This document shows positions 7,598 to 16,331 of a DNA stretch of 64,000 nt, one piece after another. The DNA comes from Stenotrophomonas maltophilia. GTDB lineage: Bacteria; Pseudomonadota; Gammaproteobacteria; Xanthomonadales; Xanthomonadaceae. The position numbers and the translations under genes were made by a program. The stretch is from contig NZ_RXLZ01000014.1 of assembly GCF_003970865.1 (NCBI RefSeq), positions 1 to 64,000 of the forward strand. Reading direction: 5' to 3'. Numbering within the stretch: position 1 is the stretch's first letter; each line of letters begins with the position of its first letter. Under the pieces are notes generated by a model. That model searched no databases and was not told the DNA's origin. It saw only the letters and a list, made by a program, of their open reading frames with translations.

Positions 7598-9202
7598 TCA
7601 ATACACATCGCGCCGGTAACGACCGGCCAGCAACAGCGCTTCCTTGCCTGCAGTACCCAACACCTGCTCGATCACCGCATCCACCGCCGGGGCCATGCCC
7701 TGCAGGCTGCCGCAGACCAGGATCGTCGCGCCTTCATCCACCCACTGCCGCAGCGTTGCCGCTTCGGCCAGCAGCCGGTCCTGCACATAGCGATGCGCGC
7801 CGCCGTCGCGGCTGAATACCGCATCCAAGCGCGCCAGCGTGCCGTCTTCCAGCATCGCCTGCAGTTCTTCACCGAAGTGGAAGTCGTGCGCGGCGGTGCG
7901 CTCACCGAACAGCAGCCAGGTCCGGCGCGCGCCCTGCTGAGCACGTTCGTGCAGGTGCGCGCGCAGGCCGGCGATGCCGGTGCCGTTGCCGATCAGCAGC
8001 AGCGGCACATCTGCGGGCACGCCATGGAAATTGTCGTTGCGGCGCAGACGCAGCTGCACCGGTTCGCCGATGGCCGCGTGGTCGCACAGCCAGCCGCTGC
8101 CGATGCCGGGTGTTCCATCGGCGCGCAGCTGGCGACGCAGCAGCAGCTCCACCGCACCGTCGGCCATCACCGAGGCGATCGAGTACTCGCGATGCGGCAG
8201 CGGCTGCAGCGCCGCCAGCAATGCGGGCAGATCACCCGGGGGAACCAATGAGGGCAGGTGCGAGCGCGCGACGCGTGTCAGCAACGTCTGCTTGTCATCC
8301 AGCACGATGTCCGCATCGAAGCGTTGTGCATCCAGCCAGGCACGCACGGTGTGCGATGCGTGCTGCGGGCCGATCTCGGCGATGTCGCCGGCCTGCCACT
8401 GCGCATCCGCGTCGGCCGGTGGCTGCAGGCGCAACCAATACACCGGACCGCCGGGGCTGCCCGGGTTCAGATGCTCGCGCTGCAGCAGCGTCCACGGCTG
8501 GTACTCGGCCGGGCTCCAGTCGGGCAGTTCACTGGCGCCACCGCCGAGTTGTCCCAGCAGCTGTTGCCAATGACGCAGCGCCGCCGGATCGGCGTTGTCG
8601 ACTTCGATCGCATCGAACAGTGGATGCGCGCCGTGCTGGCGCAGCCATTGGTCGAGCTGGTGACCGAATCCGCAGAAGTGGCCATAGCTGCGGTCGCCCA
8701 GTGCGAGCACGCCGTAGTGCAGGTGCTGCAGCGAGGGCGGCGTGGCCATCACCCCGCGCAGGAACGGCAGGGCGTGGTCGGGCGGATCACCTTCGCCGGT
8801 GGTGCTGGCGATGAACAGCGCGCGCTGGCTGTCGGCCAGCAACACGGCGTCGACCTCATGCAGGCCGCGCACGCGCACGGGCACGCCGGCACCGCGCAGG
8901 GCTTCGGCACTGCGTTCGGCCAGTTCGCGGGCAAAGCCGGTCTGGCTGGACCAGACCAGCAGGATGGGCGCGGTGTCTCCGGTTGCGGCATCGTCGTGCG
9001 GGCGCCCCCGCCACCACAGTGCAGCGCAGGCCAGCGCATACAGCGCCGTGGCGAGCACCGCGATCTGTAACTGCCGCGCCGGTGGCGCGCCCTGCCACCA
9101 GGCTTCCCCCAGGTGCAGGCGCAGCAGCGCCCAGCCGATCACTGCCAGCAGGAACAGAGCCAGTGCGTTGCCGAGCCAGGCGCGCGATGGACGTGCGCTC
9201 AT
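7598..9202 (-). CDS. Membrane-anchored flavodoxin/NADPH-dependent flavoprotein reductase
   Basis: 534 residues. Two N-terminal membrane helices (about 10-25 and 45-62) are followed by a flavodoxin domain (WSSQTGFA phosphate loop, STTGEGDPPDH), an FAD-binding domain (REYSIAS) and an NADPH-binding domain (LLIGNGTGIAGLR). The order matches sulfite reductase alpha / cytochrome P450 reductase, but the membrane anchor suggests it feeds electrons from cytoplasmic NADPH to membrane or periplasmic partners. It overlaps apbE by four bases (ATGA) and ends the PepSY-DUF2271-DUF4198-ApbE set. Probably supplies electrons for ferric-siderophore reduction (inference). Confidence 0.85.
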   Translation of the reverse strand: MSARPSRAWLGNALALFLLAVIGWALLRLHLGEAWWQGAPPARQLQIAVLATALYALACAALWWRGRPHDDAATGDTAPILLVWSSQTGFARELAERSAEALRGAGVPVRVRGLHEVDAVLLADSQRALFIASTTGEGDPPDHALPFLRGVMATPPSLQHLHYGVLALGDRSYGHFCGFGHQLDQWLRQHGAHPLFDAIEVDNADPAALRHWQQLLGQLGGGASELPDWSPAEYQPWTLLQREHLNPGSPGGPVYWLRLQPPADADAQWQAGDIAEIGPQHASHTVRAWLDAQRFDADIVLDDKQTLLTRVARSHLPSLVPPGDLPALLAALQPLPHREYSIASVMADGAVELLLRRQLRADGTPGIGSGWLCDHAAIGEPVQLRLRRNDNFHGVPADVPLLLIGNGTGIAGLRAHLHERAQQGARRTWLLFGERTAAHDFHFGEELQAMLEDGTLARLDAVFSRDGGAHRYVQDRLLAEAATLRQWVDEGATILVCGSLQGMAPAVDAVIEQVLGTAGKEALLLAGRYRRDVY

Positions 9203-10170
9203 GCGTCCTGCTCGTCGAGCAGGCGCTGGAAGGCGCTGCTGAGGAATTCCTGCGGGCCTTCTGCGGCGCGTTGCAGGTAGCGCGCGGCCAGTCCTTCGCG
9301 TTCGGCCAGCGCCATGCCCTGTTCGCGACCGAGTACGGTCAGTGCGGTGGCCCAGGCATCGGCGTGCATGGCGTCGTCGGCCACCACGGTGACTGCCGCG
9401 GCGACCTGGCGCACCGGTCTGCCCGAACGCGGGTCCAGGCTGTGGCTGTAGGCCTCGCCATCGGCCTGGTACTGGTGCCAGCGATCGCCGGAGGTGGCCA
9501 CGGCCTTGCCGTCCAGCGCCAGCACCCGTGGTGGGGTATCGGTGTGCACGTCTTCTTCCGGTGCGGATTCCACCAGCACGCGCCACGGCTGTCCGTCCGG
9601 TTTGCGGCCGTAGCCGGCCAGCTCGCCACCGACTTCGACCAGCGCGGCAGTGATGTCCTGTGTGCGCAGCCACGCAGCGACATGGTCGACGCCGAAGCCC
9701 TTGGCGATTGCAGAGAGATCCAGTTCCAGTCCGCCCGGCTGCAGCAGTGCATCGTCCTGCCACTGCAGGCGCTGCCAACCACAACGCTCACGCGTGGCCT
9801 GCAGGGTAGCGTCGTCGGGCTGGCGGCGTTCACCGGCATGTGCACCGAAGCCCCACAGGGCAACCAGCGGACCGAGGGTGGGATCGAAGGCGTCGCCACT
9901 GGCCGAAGCGATGGCCTGTGCGCAGGCCAGAACGTGGCGGGTCTCAGCCGGCAGCACGCACCATTGGCCAGCGTCGGCGCGGTTGTAGCGGCTCAGGTCC
10001 GAACCGCGCTCCCAGGTGCTCATCTGCGCGACCACCTCGTCCAGCCGCGCCTGGATGCCGGCATGGAGCGGGTGCAGGTCGCGCTGGCGCGGGGCGACCA
10101 GCGACACGCTCCAGGTGGTGCCCATGGTGGTGCCACCGAGGCGGGCGATATCGAGCAGGGGATCGGTCAT
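9199..10170 (-). CDS. apbE: FAD:protein FMN transferase (ApbE)
   Basis: 323 residues with the ApbE hallmark GGTTMGTTWSV near the N-terminus, DLSAIAKGFGVD in the middle and the late DDAMHADAWATAL metal-binding segment. ApbE transfers FMN from FAD to a threonine in a D-x-x-(S/T)-G-A-T target, forming a covalent flavoprotein. No clear signal peptide is visible, unlike many periplasmic ApbEs. The likely target is the DUF2271 protein two genes upstream (DGVTGPT). Coupled to the reductase gene by an ATGA overlap. Confidence 0.9.
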   Translation of the reverse strand: MTDPLLDIARLGGTTMGTTWSVSLVAPRQRDLHPLHAGIQARLDEVVAQMSTWERGSDLSRYNRADAGQWCVLPAETRHVLACAQAIASASGDAFDPTLGPLVALWGFGAHAGERRQPDDATLQATRERCGWQRLQWQDDALLQPGGLELDLSAIAKGFGVDHVAAWLRTQDITAALVEVGGELAGYGRKPDGQPWRVLVESAPEEDVHTDTPPRVLALDGKAVATSGDRWHQYQADGEAYSHSLDPRSGRPVRQVAAAVTVVADDAMHADAWATALTVLGREQGMALAEREGLAARYLQRAAEGPQEFLSSAFQRLLDEQDA

Positions 10171-10224
10171 GGTGGTGTGCTGCAGATGCGATGCCGGGGT
10201 TGCCCGGCATCGCGGTCCACGTCA

Positions 10225-11028
10225 TTACTGCGGCAGCACTTCCAGCGTGGCGACGTAGCTCAGGCGGCGCTTGGCGGCCTGCTTCACCGACGTCCTGTTG
10301 TCTTCGGTGCCGGTTTCCAGCCAGTACATGCCGGCTTCCGGCCAGGTCACCTTGATCTCGCCCTTGGCATCGCTGGTGACCTTCAGTTCGTCCTGCGCGT
10401 TTCGGTAGCGGGTACCGCCACGCACGATCTCGAATTCCAGGCCGGCGGCAGGCTTGCCATCGACCAGCACACGGAAGGTGGCTTCCTCGCCAGCGAACAG
10501 ATCGTTCGGGTGGCCGACGGCGACCAGCTCGATGCCACGGTTGGTCGGCTTCAGCGCAGTGTCGTTCGGGGCGCCGTTGGTGACGAAGGTCTCCACGCGG
10601 CCGACCGACTGGCTCACTTCCAGCTTCTTCGCGTCCTTCGGCAGTTCGCCGAAGGTGGCGACGCTGCCGCGCCAGCGCTTGCGCTCGCCGTTCTGCTCGT
10701 AGGTGGCGAACAGGCCATCGTTGACCGACGCGATGCGGTAGGTACCCGGCTGCTTCAGTTCGATGTCGAACACGCTGCGGTACTTGCCGGTCGACGCGTT
10801 CTGCGGCTGCACGGTGCTGCCGTCCGGTGCGGTGATCACCAGCGATTCCAGGCGCAGCGGCACGTGGTTGAAGTAGAACAGGTCGTTGGAGACCGCACCG
10901 TCGACGGTGATCCACGGCGCGTTGCCGGCGATCACGGTCTGCGAGGGCAGCAGCCAGGCCTTGTGGGCCAGGGCGGAGAAGGGAAGGGCAGCGGCCAGGG
11001 CGGCGGCGAGGACGAGCGTGCGCTTCAT
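10225..11028 (-). CDS. DUF4198 exported protein
   Basis: 267 residues. A signal peptide ([21 protein letters not shown]) precedes the typical mature start [10 protein letters not shown] of DUF4198. The rest is beta-rich. DUF4198 proteins are periplasmic and often found next to metal or siderophore transport genes; their biochemistry is unclear. The start at 11028 is fixed by the signal peptide. Lies between DUF2271 and apbE in one leftward set. Confidence 0.85.
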   Translation of the reverse strand: MKRTLVLAAALAAALPFSALAHKAWLLPSQTVIAGNAPWITVDGAVSNDLFYFNHVPLRLESLVITAPDGSTVQPQNASTGKYRSVFDIELKQPGTYRIASVNDGLFATYEQNGERKRWRGSVATFGELPKDAKKLEVSQSVGRVETFVTNGAPNDTALKPTNRGIELVAVGHPNDLFAGEEATFRVLVDGKPAAGLEFEIVRGGTRYRNAQDELKVTSDAKGEIKVTWPEAGMYWLETGTEDNRTSVKQAAKRRLSYVATLEVLPQ

Positions 11029-11068
11029 GCGGAAGACTCCAGTGGATGCGGGGTGATGCGACAAGGGC

Positions 11069-11104
11069 GAGGGGATTACGACTTAATCCCCTCCGTCCCC
11101 TTTT
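11069..11104. repeat. Fragment of the GGGGACGGAGGGG element, hairpin
   Basis: Reading leftward, AAAAGGGGACGG follows directly after the DUF2271 stop codon, then a hairpin GAGGGGATTA-CGAC-TTAATCCCCTC. The sequence equals the terminal repeat of the 111-bp element at 39048-39158, so this looks like a shortened copy. It could act as an intra-operon attenuator between DUF2271 and DUF4198. Confidence 0.7.
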
Positions 11105-11622
11105 CAGGGTTTGACGGCCAGGGTGACCTGGCCCAGTTCGGTGGCGCCCTGCGCCTTGCCGTTCTGCGCGGCGGTGGCTGGCCAGGTGAAGGGGATCTTC
11201 AGCAGTTCGCGGCCGCCGACTTCGCGCACCGCTTCCACTACCAGGGTGTAGTTGCCCGGGGCCAGCTGCTTCAGTGCCGGCTGCTTGTCGTTGAACGACA
11301 GCGCGTGCTTGCCGACCGGGCGGGTCGGACCGGTCACGCCGTCCACCGGCACCTGCAGGGTGCGGCCACTCTTGCGCCACCACTGGCGCAGGTCGGGCAG
11401 CCACTTGGTGCCATGGCCTTCGCTGTTGCTGGTCTGCTGGTACCAGATCGAGAGGTTGGCCGCGACCTTCTGGTCGGCGCCTTCCAGCCACACGGCCACA
11501 TACGGGCGGTGGTATTCGGCCACGTTGAGCTTGGGCACTTCGACGTTGATGTCGAGGGTGGTGGCATAGGCCGGCGAGGTGGCCAGCAGGCCGCTGAGGG
11601 CGATGGTCAGGGTGACGCGCAT
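11104..11622 (-). CDS. DUF2271 exported protein, probable flavinylation target
   Basis: 172 residues with a signal peptide (cleavage after AYA, about residue 20). Tryptophan-rich middle (WYQQT, LRQWWRKSG), then D94-G-V-T97-G-P-T100. This fits the ApbE target consensus D-x-x-(S/T)-G-A-T apart from Pro in place of Ala, so Thr100 may carry covalent FMN. DUF2271 proteins usually occur with PepSY and ApbE genes, as here. Proposed role: periplasmic flavin carrier in an electron chain (inference). Confidence 0.8.
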   Translation of the reverse strand: MRVTLTIALSGLLATSPAYATTLDINVEVPKLNVAEYHRPYVAVWLEGADQKVAANLSIWYQQTSNSEGHGTKWLPDLRQWWRKSGRTLQVPVDGVTGPTRPVGKHALSFNDKQPALKQLAPGNYTLVVEAVREVGGRELLKIPFTWPATAAQNGKAQGATELGQVTLAVKP

Positions 11623-11648
11623 GGGGCGGCTCCGGAAACGAAGGAAAG

Positions 11649-12287
11649 TCAGTGGATCAGCAGCAGGGCGATCAGCAGCGGGATCATCAGGCCGAGGCCG
11701 ACCAGCGGCCAGGTCATGCGCCGTTGCCGCGCATGCAGGTGCAGCAGGAACAGGCCGGTGATGCAGAACACCAGGCAGGCCACGGCGAACAGGTCCAGGA
11801 ACCAGCCCCACGCCGGGCCGGCATTGCGGCCCTTGTGCAGGTCGTTGAGGTAGGACACCGCGCCGCGCGAGGTTGATTCGTACTCCACCGCGCCGGTCTC
11901 GCGATCGATGCTCAGCCAGGCGTCGCCGCCGGGGCGTGGCAGCGACAGGTAGATCTCTTCGGGCGACCACTCGGCCGGGCGCCCGCCGATGGCGATGCCC
12001 AGCTGCGTGTCCAGCCATTGCCGGGCCGGGCGCGGAATCGGCGCGTTGCCGTCCTCGCGCGTGCCCAGTTGGCCCAGCAGCGCGGCCGGCAGTTCCAGAT
12101 GCTGGTTCTGCACCTCGGGCTTGGCCTCGATCTTTGCGGCATGGTTGAGGGTCAGGCCAGTCACCGCGAACAGCAGCATGCCGATCAGGCACACCGCCGA
12201 GCTGATCCAGTGCCACTGGTGCAGCGTCCGCAGCCAGAAGCCACGGTTCTGTTGCTGCTGCACGGTGGAAGAGGCAGGACGGCTCAC
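11649..12287 (-). CDS. PepSY-associated transmembrane protein
   Basis: 212 residues. A membrane helix at about 27-48 ([19 protein letters not shown]) is followed by a periplasmic PepSY-like region and two further helices near the C-terminus ([20 protein letters not shown] and [18 protein letters not shown]). This is the fold of short PepSY membrane proteins that pair with siderophore reductases. First gene of a leftward set with DUF2271 26 bp downstream. A Fur-like sequence lies 40 bp upstream of the start. Confidence 0.83.
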   Translation of the reverse strand: MSRPASSTVQQQQNRGFWLRTLHQWHWISSAVCLIGMLLFAVTGLTLNHAAKIEAKPEVQNQHLELPAALLGQLGTREDGNAPIPRPARQWLDTQLGIAIGGRPAEWSPEEIYLSLPRPGGDAWLSIDRETGAVEYESTSRGAVSYLNDLHKGRNAGPAWGWFLDLFAVACLVFCITGLFLLHLHARQRRMTWPLVGLGLMIPLLIALLLIH

Positions 12288-12325
12288 GGCACGGTTCGGG
12301 GCGGACGAGGACTGCCCATTACATC

Positions 12326-12344
12326 ATTGATGAGAATAGCTCGC
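12326..12344 (-). promoter_or_regulatory. Possible weak Fur box upstream of the PepSY gene
   Basis: ATTGATGAGAATAGCTCGC matches the 19-bp Fur consensus at about 10 positions by eye, mainly the left half (GATGAGAAT). Position, about 40 bp before the PepSY start, suits a promoter operator. Confidence 0.4.
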
Positions 12345-12427
12345 AATTGCGTGTCGTTCTGTATCCCTGGAGGGGAATTGCCGGCGGTTGGCCGGCAATT
12401 CCGGGGTTCCGGGAAACATCGTGGGGT

Positions 12428-12450
12428 TGCCGGCCTGCGGCCGGCACTAC
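12428..12450. repeat. SMAG palindrome (GCCGGCC family)
   Basis: TGCCGGCC-TGC-GGCCGGCA followed by CTAC. Together with the hairpin at 12469-12491 it fills the gap after the CirA-like receptor gene. Confidence 0.8.
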
Positions 12451-12468
12451 CGACAGGCTGGAACTGCC

Positions 12469-12491
12469 GATCCACGCCATGCGTGGATCGA
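12469..12491. repeat. Hairpin of the ATCCACGC family without GTAG
   Basis: CGATCCACGC-CAT-GCGTGGATCG, a perfect 10-bp stem 14 bp past the stop codon of the leftward TonB receptor. It may mark the end of that transcript. Confidence 0.65.
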
Positions 12492-12504
12492 ACAGTACCG
12501 GCGA

Positions 12505-14931
12505 TCAGAACTTGAAGTTCAGGCTCACCCAGACGCTACGGGCCTTGTCCTTGTTGTTGTAGTCGTCTTCGAACAGCACTTCGTTGCTGGCATCGCCATA
12601 GATGCCGCTGTTATCAAGATCGGCGAAGCTGGCTCGGTAGGTGGTGAAATCCCGGTCCAGCAGGTTGTTGATGCGAGCATTGACCGTCAGCCACTGCGTC
12701 GCTTCGAACGAAGCGCCCAGGTGCAGGGTGGTGTAGTCCTTGTAGTACAGCTTCTCCCGGGTATTGGCGCTGAGTCCGCGGAAGCGCTTGGAGCGCGCCT
12801 CTGCCGTCAGGAATACATTGAACCGCTCGCTGGCTTGCCAGTCGAAGGTAGCGTTGGCCATGTGCCGCGCGCTGTTGCCCAGGGGGAGGCCTTTCTCCGC
12901 GCCGCTCTTCTGCTCACTGTCCGTGTAGGTGTAGTTCGCACGCAGGCTGAAGCGCTCGCCGATGTTCCAGCGTCCAGCCACTTCGGCGCCCTGGATGATC
13001 ACCTCATCGATGTTCACCGTTTTGCTGCTGTTGGCGTAGCCCAGCTCGGCGTAGTCGCCGGTGGAGGTGCAGGCCAGGGCGAGGCGGCCGCCACAGGGTT
13101 GTGAGGCGATCTTGTCGTCGAAACGGTTGTGGAACACCGTGGCATTGAAGTTGTGCCCGTCTGGATGCTGCCAGTAAACCGCCAGTTCGGTGCTGGTGCT
13201 GGTTTCGGGCTTCAGGTTCGGGTTGCCGAACATCGGTAGCGTGCCCTGCGCGCCGAAGCCGGTGACGCCGTCGTACAGCTGAGTGGTCTTGGGTGTCTTG
13301 AAGCCCGTGCTGACACCACCCTTCACCGTCCACTGTTCATTGACGGTGTAAACGCCGTACAGGCGCGGGCTCAAGTGGTCGCCGAATACCTCGTGGTCGT
13401 CGTAGCGCAGGCCATAGGTGATTCCCAGCGGCGCGATGACGGTCCAGGTGTCCTCAGCGAACAGCGAATACATGTTGTGCTCCTGCTTCTGGCCGGGCAT
13501 TCCGCGCTCGGTGCCGAACACGCCGTCAGTCAGTTCACCACGGATGACCTGCGCACCGACAACGGCGATATGCTGGCCTGCGGCCTGGAAGGGAATGTCC
13601 AACTTTGCATCGAAGGTGTACTGGGCGCTTTCGAGCGTGCGTTGAGGACGTGGCAGGAAGGTTGATTCAGCCAGTGCGCGGCGTTCAGCCGTTGAGCGGC
13701 CACGATAGGCACCGGTGCCGTCGATCATCTGCAGCAGCAACTCGCGTTCGGCGACAGTGAATGGCATCGTCCGGCCATCGTTGTTGGTCGAGACGTGCGA
13801 GAGGGACACCAGGCTGTTGCCAAAGCCCCACTTGCCCTCGTGGGTCAACGCCCATGCATCGCGGGTGAATTCCTGGGTCGGTCCGTAGCCTACGCGCGGG
13901 TCGGCTCGACGAGCCCACGTGCCGCCACTGACGCGGCATGCATTGGCATTGGCACCGCTGCCGTTGCGGCAGAAGTTGGCCGTGCGCCAGATGCTGTTGA
14001 TGTTGTCCACGGTGCCAACCGGGTACTCCTCGACACCGGCATCATTGATCTTGATCGAATTGTCGTACTCCTGGCGCGAGGTGTCGTAGTCCAGCGTCAG
14101 GCGTTGATCTTCATTTATGTTCCATTCGAGGCTCAGACCACCAGCTTTGTTTGTGTTGTCTACGGTCTTGCCACCGCCGCCAAAACCCAGCGTGCGGGCA
14201 TGAGGGGTGCCGTTGGGGTCGATTGCCGGTGAGTAACGGGGATTGGAAGCATCACGGTCATACCAGCTGGCCCGTGCGCTGAGGTTCAGTACACCAGGAA
14301 CAATGGGACCGGTCACATACAGGTCTGCGGTACGGTCGTCACCGAATTCGTCATCGGTCTCGAAGGTGCCGGCAAGGGTGGCCGAGCCGCTCCAGCGGTC
14401 CAGCGATCGCTTGGTAATGATGTTGATGACGCCACCCATGGCGTCGGCGCCGTACAGTGTGGAAGCCGGGCCGCGGATGACCTCGATGCGCTCGATCGCG
14501 TCCAGCGGTGGGATGTGGTTGAACTGGTTGCCACCGAAGTTGTTCGGGTAGATGTCGCCGTGATTGTTCTGACGGCGGCCATTGACCAGGATCAGCGTGT
14601 AGTCCGAGCCCATGCCGCGCATGGAAATGGTGCCTTGGCCGGTCTTGTCGCGGGTCTCGCCAACGTCCACGCCTTCCAGATCGCGGACTGCATCCAACAG
14701 GGTCATGTATGGGCGCTTGGTCAGCTCTTCCTGGGTGATGACTGAAATGCTGGCCGGCGCGTCAGTAATTTTCTGCTCGAAGCCGGAGGCGGTGACCACC
14801 ACCTTGTCCAGCGTCTGTGGCGCGCCGGAAGCGTCACCGTGGGCGAAGGCGGGGGCGGTCATGGCCGCCAGCACGGCGCTGGTCAGCAGGGTACGGGACA
14901 GGGACGAACGGACACGATGGCGCTGGGCCAT
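12505..14931 (-). CDS. cirA: CirA-like TonB-dependent receptor
   Basis: 808-residue outer-membrane siderophore receptor. Signal peptide ends at AFAHG; the TonB box DKVVVTAS follows, then a plug domain (SISVITQEEL, TISMRGMGSDYTLILVNG, IERIEVIRGPASTLYGADAM) and a 22-strand barrel ending in SLNFKF, a normal C-terminal Phe. The plug resembles E. coli CirA (catecholate siderophores, colicin I) more than FepA. GAGG eight bases before the ATG at 14931. It lies between a Fur-box-linked small gene and the PepSY/ApbE redox set, which probably handles the imported iron complex. Confidence 0.88.
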   Translation of the reverse strand: MAQRHRVRSSLSRTLLTSAVLAAMTAPAFAHGDASGAPQTLDKVVVTASGFEQKITDAPASISVITQEELTKRPYMTLLDAVRDLEGVDVGETRDKTGQGTISMRGMGSDYTLILVNGRRQNNHGDIYPNNFGGNQFNHIPPLDAIERIEVIRGPASTLYGADAMGGVINIITKRSLDRWSGSATLAGTFETDDEFGDDRTADLYVTGPIVPGVLNLSARASWYDRDASNPRYSPAIDPNGTPHARTLGFGGGGKTVDNTNKAGGLSLEWNINEDQRLTLDYDTSRQEYDNSIKINDAGVEEYPVGTVDNINSIWRTANFCRNGSGANANACRVSGGTWARRADPRVGYGPTQEFTRDAWALTHEGKWGFGNSLVSLSHVSTNNDGRTMPFTVAERELLLQMIDGTGAYRGRSTAERRALAESTFLPRPQRTLESAQYTFDAKLDIPFQAAGQHIAVVGAQVIRGELTDGVFGTERGMPGQKQEHNMYSLFAEDTWTVIAPLGITYGLRYDDHEVFGDHLSPRLYGVYTVNEQWTVKGGVSTGFKTPKTTQLYDGVTGFGAQGTLPMFGNPNLKPETSTSTELAVYWQHPDGHNFNATVFHNRFDDKIASQPCGGRLALACTSTGDYAELGYANSSKTVNIDEVIIQGAEVAGRWNIGERFSLRANYTYTDSEQKSGAEKGLPLGNSARHMANATFDWQASERFNVFLTAEARSKRFRGLSANTREKLYYKDYTTLHLGASFEATQWLTVNARINNLLDRDFTTYRASFADLDNSGIYGDASNEVLFEDDYNNKDKARSVWVSLNFKF

Positions 14932-15077
14932 GGCAGTAACCTCGAAGGATGCAGGGTGGTGCGATGCCAGGCGCGAACGGCGCGGCATGCACGGGGAGGC
15001 CCGGTCAGGGGCGGCAGGGATGAAGCAGGCAGCGGCGCGCGGGCACGACCGCGCAGGCGGTCACGCGGGGCCGTGAA

Positions 15078-15479
15078 TCAGGCGAGCGGCGGCGCCTGGC
15101 CGCGTTGCTGGCGGCGCCCGGGCGCATCGGCCCAGGGCGTGTCCGGAGCGGCCAGCGGCCAGTCCGGGCGCACGCCGGGCATGGCCGGCGTGGCGGGTAC
15201 GAGTTCAAGCTCGGTGCGCAGCCATTGGCTGGCCAGCAGCAACGGCGGGCGTGCCTTCTCGGCTGATTTCACCGGAGCGGCAGCACAGCGGCGCAGCTTG
15301 GCCGGTGCCTCTTCCTGCAAGGGACCTTCGCCGCCGCGCTCTTCCAGCGGCATCTGCACGGCCATTCCGGCCTGGCCGTGTGGCAGCAGCGGCAGGGTGC
15401 CCAGCAGCAAGGCCAGCATCGCCACCCACGCCAACAGGCTGGCCAGCGCAGGACGCTGGCCGCGCATGGCGGTGCCCAT
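15078..15479 (-). CDS. Small membrane-anchored hypothetical protein
   Basis: 133 residues from the ATG at 15479 (a TTG 14 codons upstream is possible). One hydrophobic segment at about 8-27 (ALASLLAWVAMLALLLG), then an acidic, proline-rich tail. I do not recognise the family. It lies directly upstream of the CirA-like receptor on the same strand and 118 bp downstream of a good Fur box, so it is probably iron-repressed. An analogous small protein precedes the second receptor (19575-19979). Confidence 0.6.
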   Translation of the reverse strand: MGTAMRGQRPALASLLAWVAMLALLLGTLPLLPHGQAGMAVQMPLEERGGEGPLQEEAPAKLRRCAAAPVKSAEKARPPLLLASQWLRTELELVPATPAMPGVRPDWPLAAPDTPWADAPGRRQQRGQAPPLA

Positions 15480-15596
15480 CTTGCGATGGATGAGTGGGCG
15501 AGGGCGAAGCGGGCGCAGCAAGCAGGGGTCCCCAGGGGTCTGCCGGCAGCGGCCGGCATCAACGGGGCGTGATTGTAATGAGAGCTGTTAGCTGTT

Positions 15597-15615
15597 GCAA
15601 ATGAGAATGATTGCC
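15597..15615 (-). promoter_or_regulatory. Fur box upstream of the CirA-like receptor operon
   Basis: GCAAATGAGAATGATTGCC matches the Fur consensus GATAATGATAATCATTATC at 13 of 19 positions by eye. It lies in an AT-richer patch between the leftward small gene and the 3' end of piuC. Confidence 0.65.
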
Positions 15616-15643
15616 AAAATGTCGCAGGCCAGCCTGACGGGGC

Positions 15644-16321
15644 TCAGACTTCGCTCCAGCGCCGCAGCAGGTTGTGATACACGCCGGTCAGCTGCAGCAC
15701 CGCCTCGGCGTCGCCACCGGTCTGCCGCAGGCGCTCGATCGAGCCGTCCATTTCCCACAGCAGGCGGCGCTGCACATCGTCGCGGACCATGCTCTGCACC
15801 CAGAAGAACGAGGCCACGCGCGCGCCGGCGGTAACCGGCCGCACCTGATGCAGGCTGCTGGACGGGTACACGATCAGGTCGCCGGCGGGCAGCTTCACTT
15901 CGTGCTCGCCGTAGGTATCGCTGATGATCAATTCGCCGCCCTCGTACTCGTCCGGCGCCGACAGGAACAGGGTGCAGGAAATGTCCGAGCGCAGCTGTTC
16001 GCCGTTGGCCAGGTTCATTACCGCGCCATCGACATGGAAGCCATAGGTGCCGCCACCGCTGTAGCGGTTGAAACGCGGCGGCAGGTATTTCAGCGGCAGC
16101 GCGGCGCTGAAGAACAGCGGGTGCCGGGCCAGTGCGACGAGGATGATCTCGCCCAGTTCGCGGCGCAGCGGTGAGGCCTCGGGCAGCTGCTGGTTGTGCT
16201 TGGCCTGCGCGCCCAGATGGCCGACGGTCTCGCGGCCATCGGTCCAGTCGGCGGCATCCAGTCGGCGGCGGAAGTCGGCAACCTGGTCGGCGCTGAGAAT
16301 ATCGGGGACGTGCAGCAGCAT
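15644..16321 (-). CDS. piuC: Fe(II)/2-oxoglutarate-type dioxygenase (PKHD hydroxylase PiuC/YbiX)
   Basis: 225 residues, the usual length of the PKHD-type hydroxylases. The iron ligands H96-x-D98 (GFHVDG) and H158 (SSLHQVRP) and the 2-oxoglutarate arginine (about R168) are in place. PiuC homologues are iron-starvation proteins encoded beside catechol-siderophore receptors; the substrate is unknown, perhaps the siderophore. Located 10 bp downstream of the Sel1 gene and after the PiuA-like receptor, the classic order. Confidence 0.9.
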   Translation of the reverse strand: MLLHVPDILSADQVADFRRRLDAADWTDGRETVGHLGAQAKHNQQLPEASPLRRELGEIILVALARHPLFFSAALPLKYLPPRFNRYSGGGTYGFHVDGAVMNLANGEQLRSDISCTLFLSAPDEYEGGELIISDTYGEHEVKLPAGDLIVYPSSSLHQVRPVTAGARVASFFWVQSMVRDDVQRRLLWEMDGSIERLRQTGGDAEAVLQLTGVYHNLLRRWSEV

Positions 16322-16331
16322 GCGGGACTCC

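Noticed and set aside
11104-12216. One long protein joining DUF2271 and the PepSY region in one frame
   Set aside because: The upstream part is a shadow of the PepSY gene; DUF2271 has its own signal peptide start at 11622.
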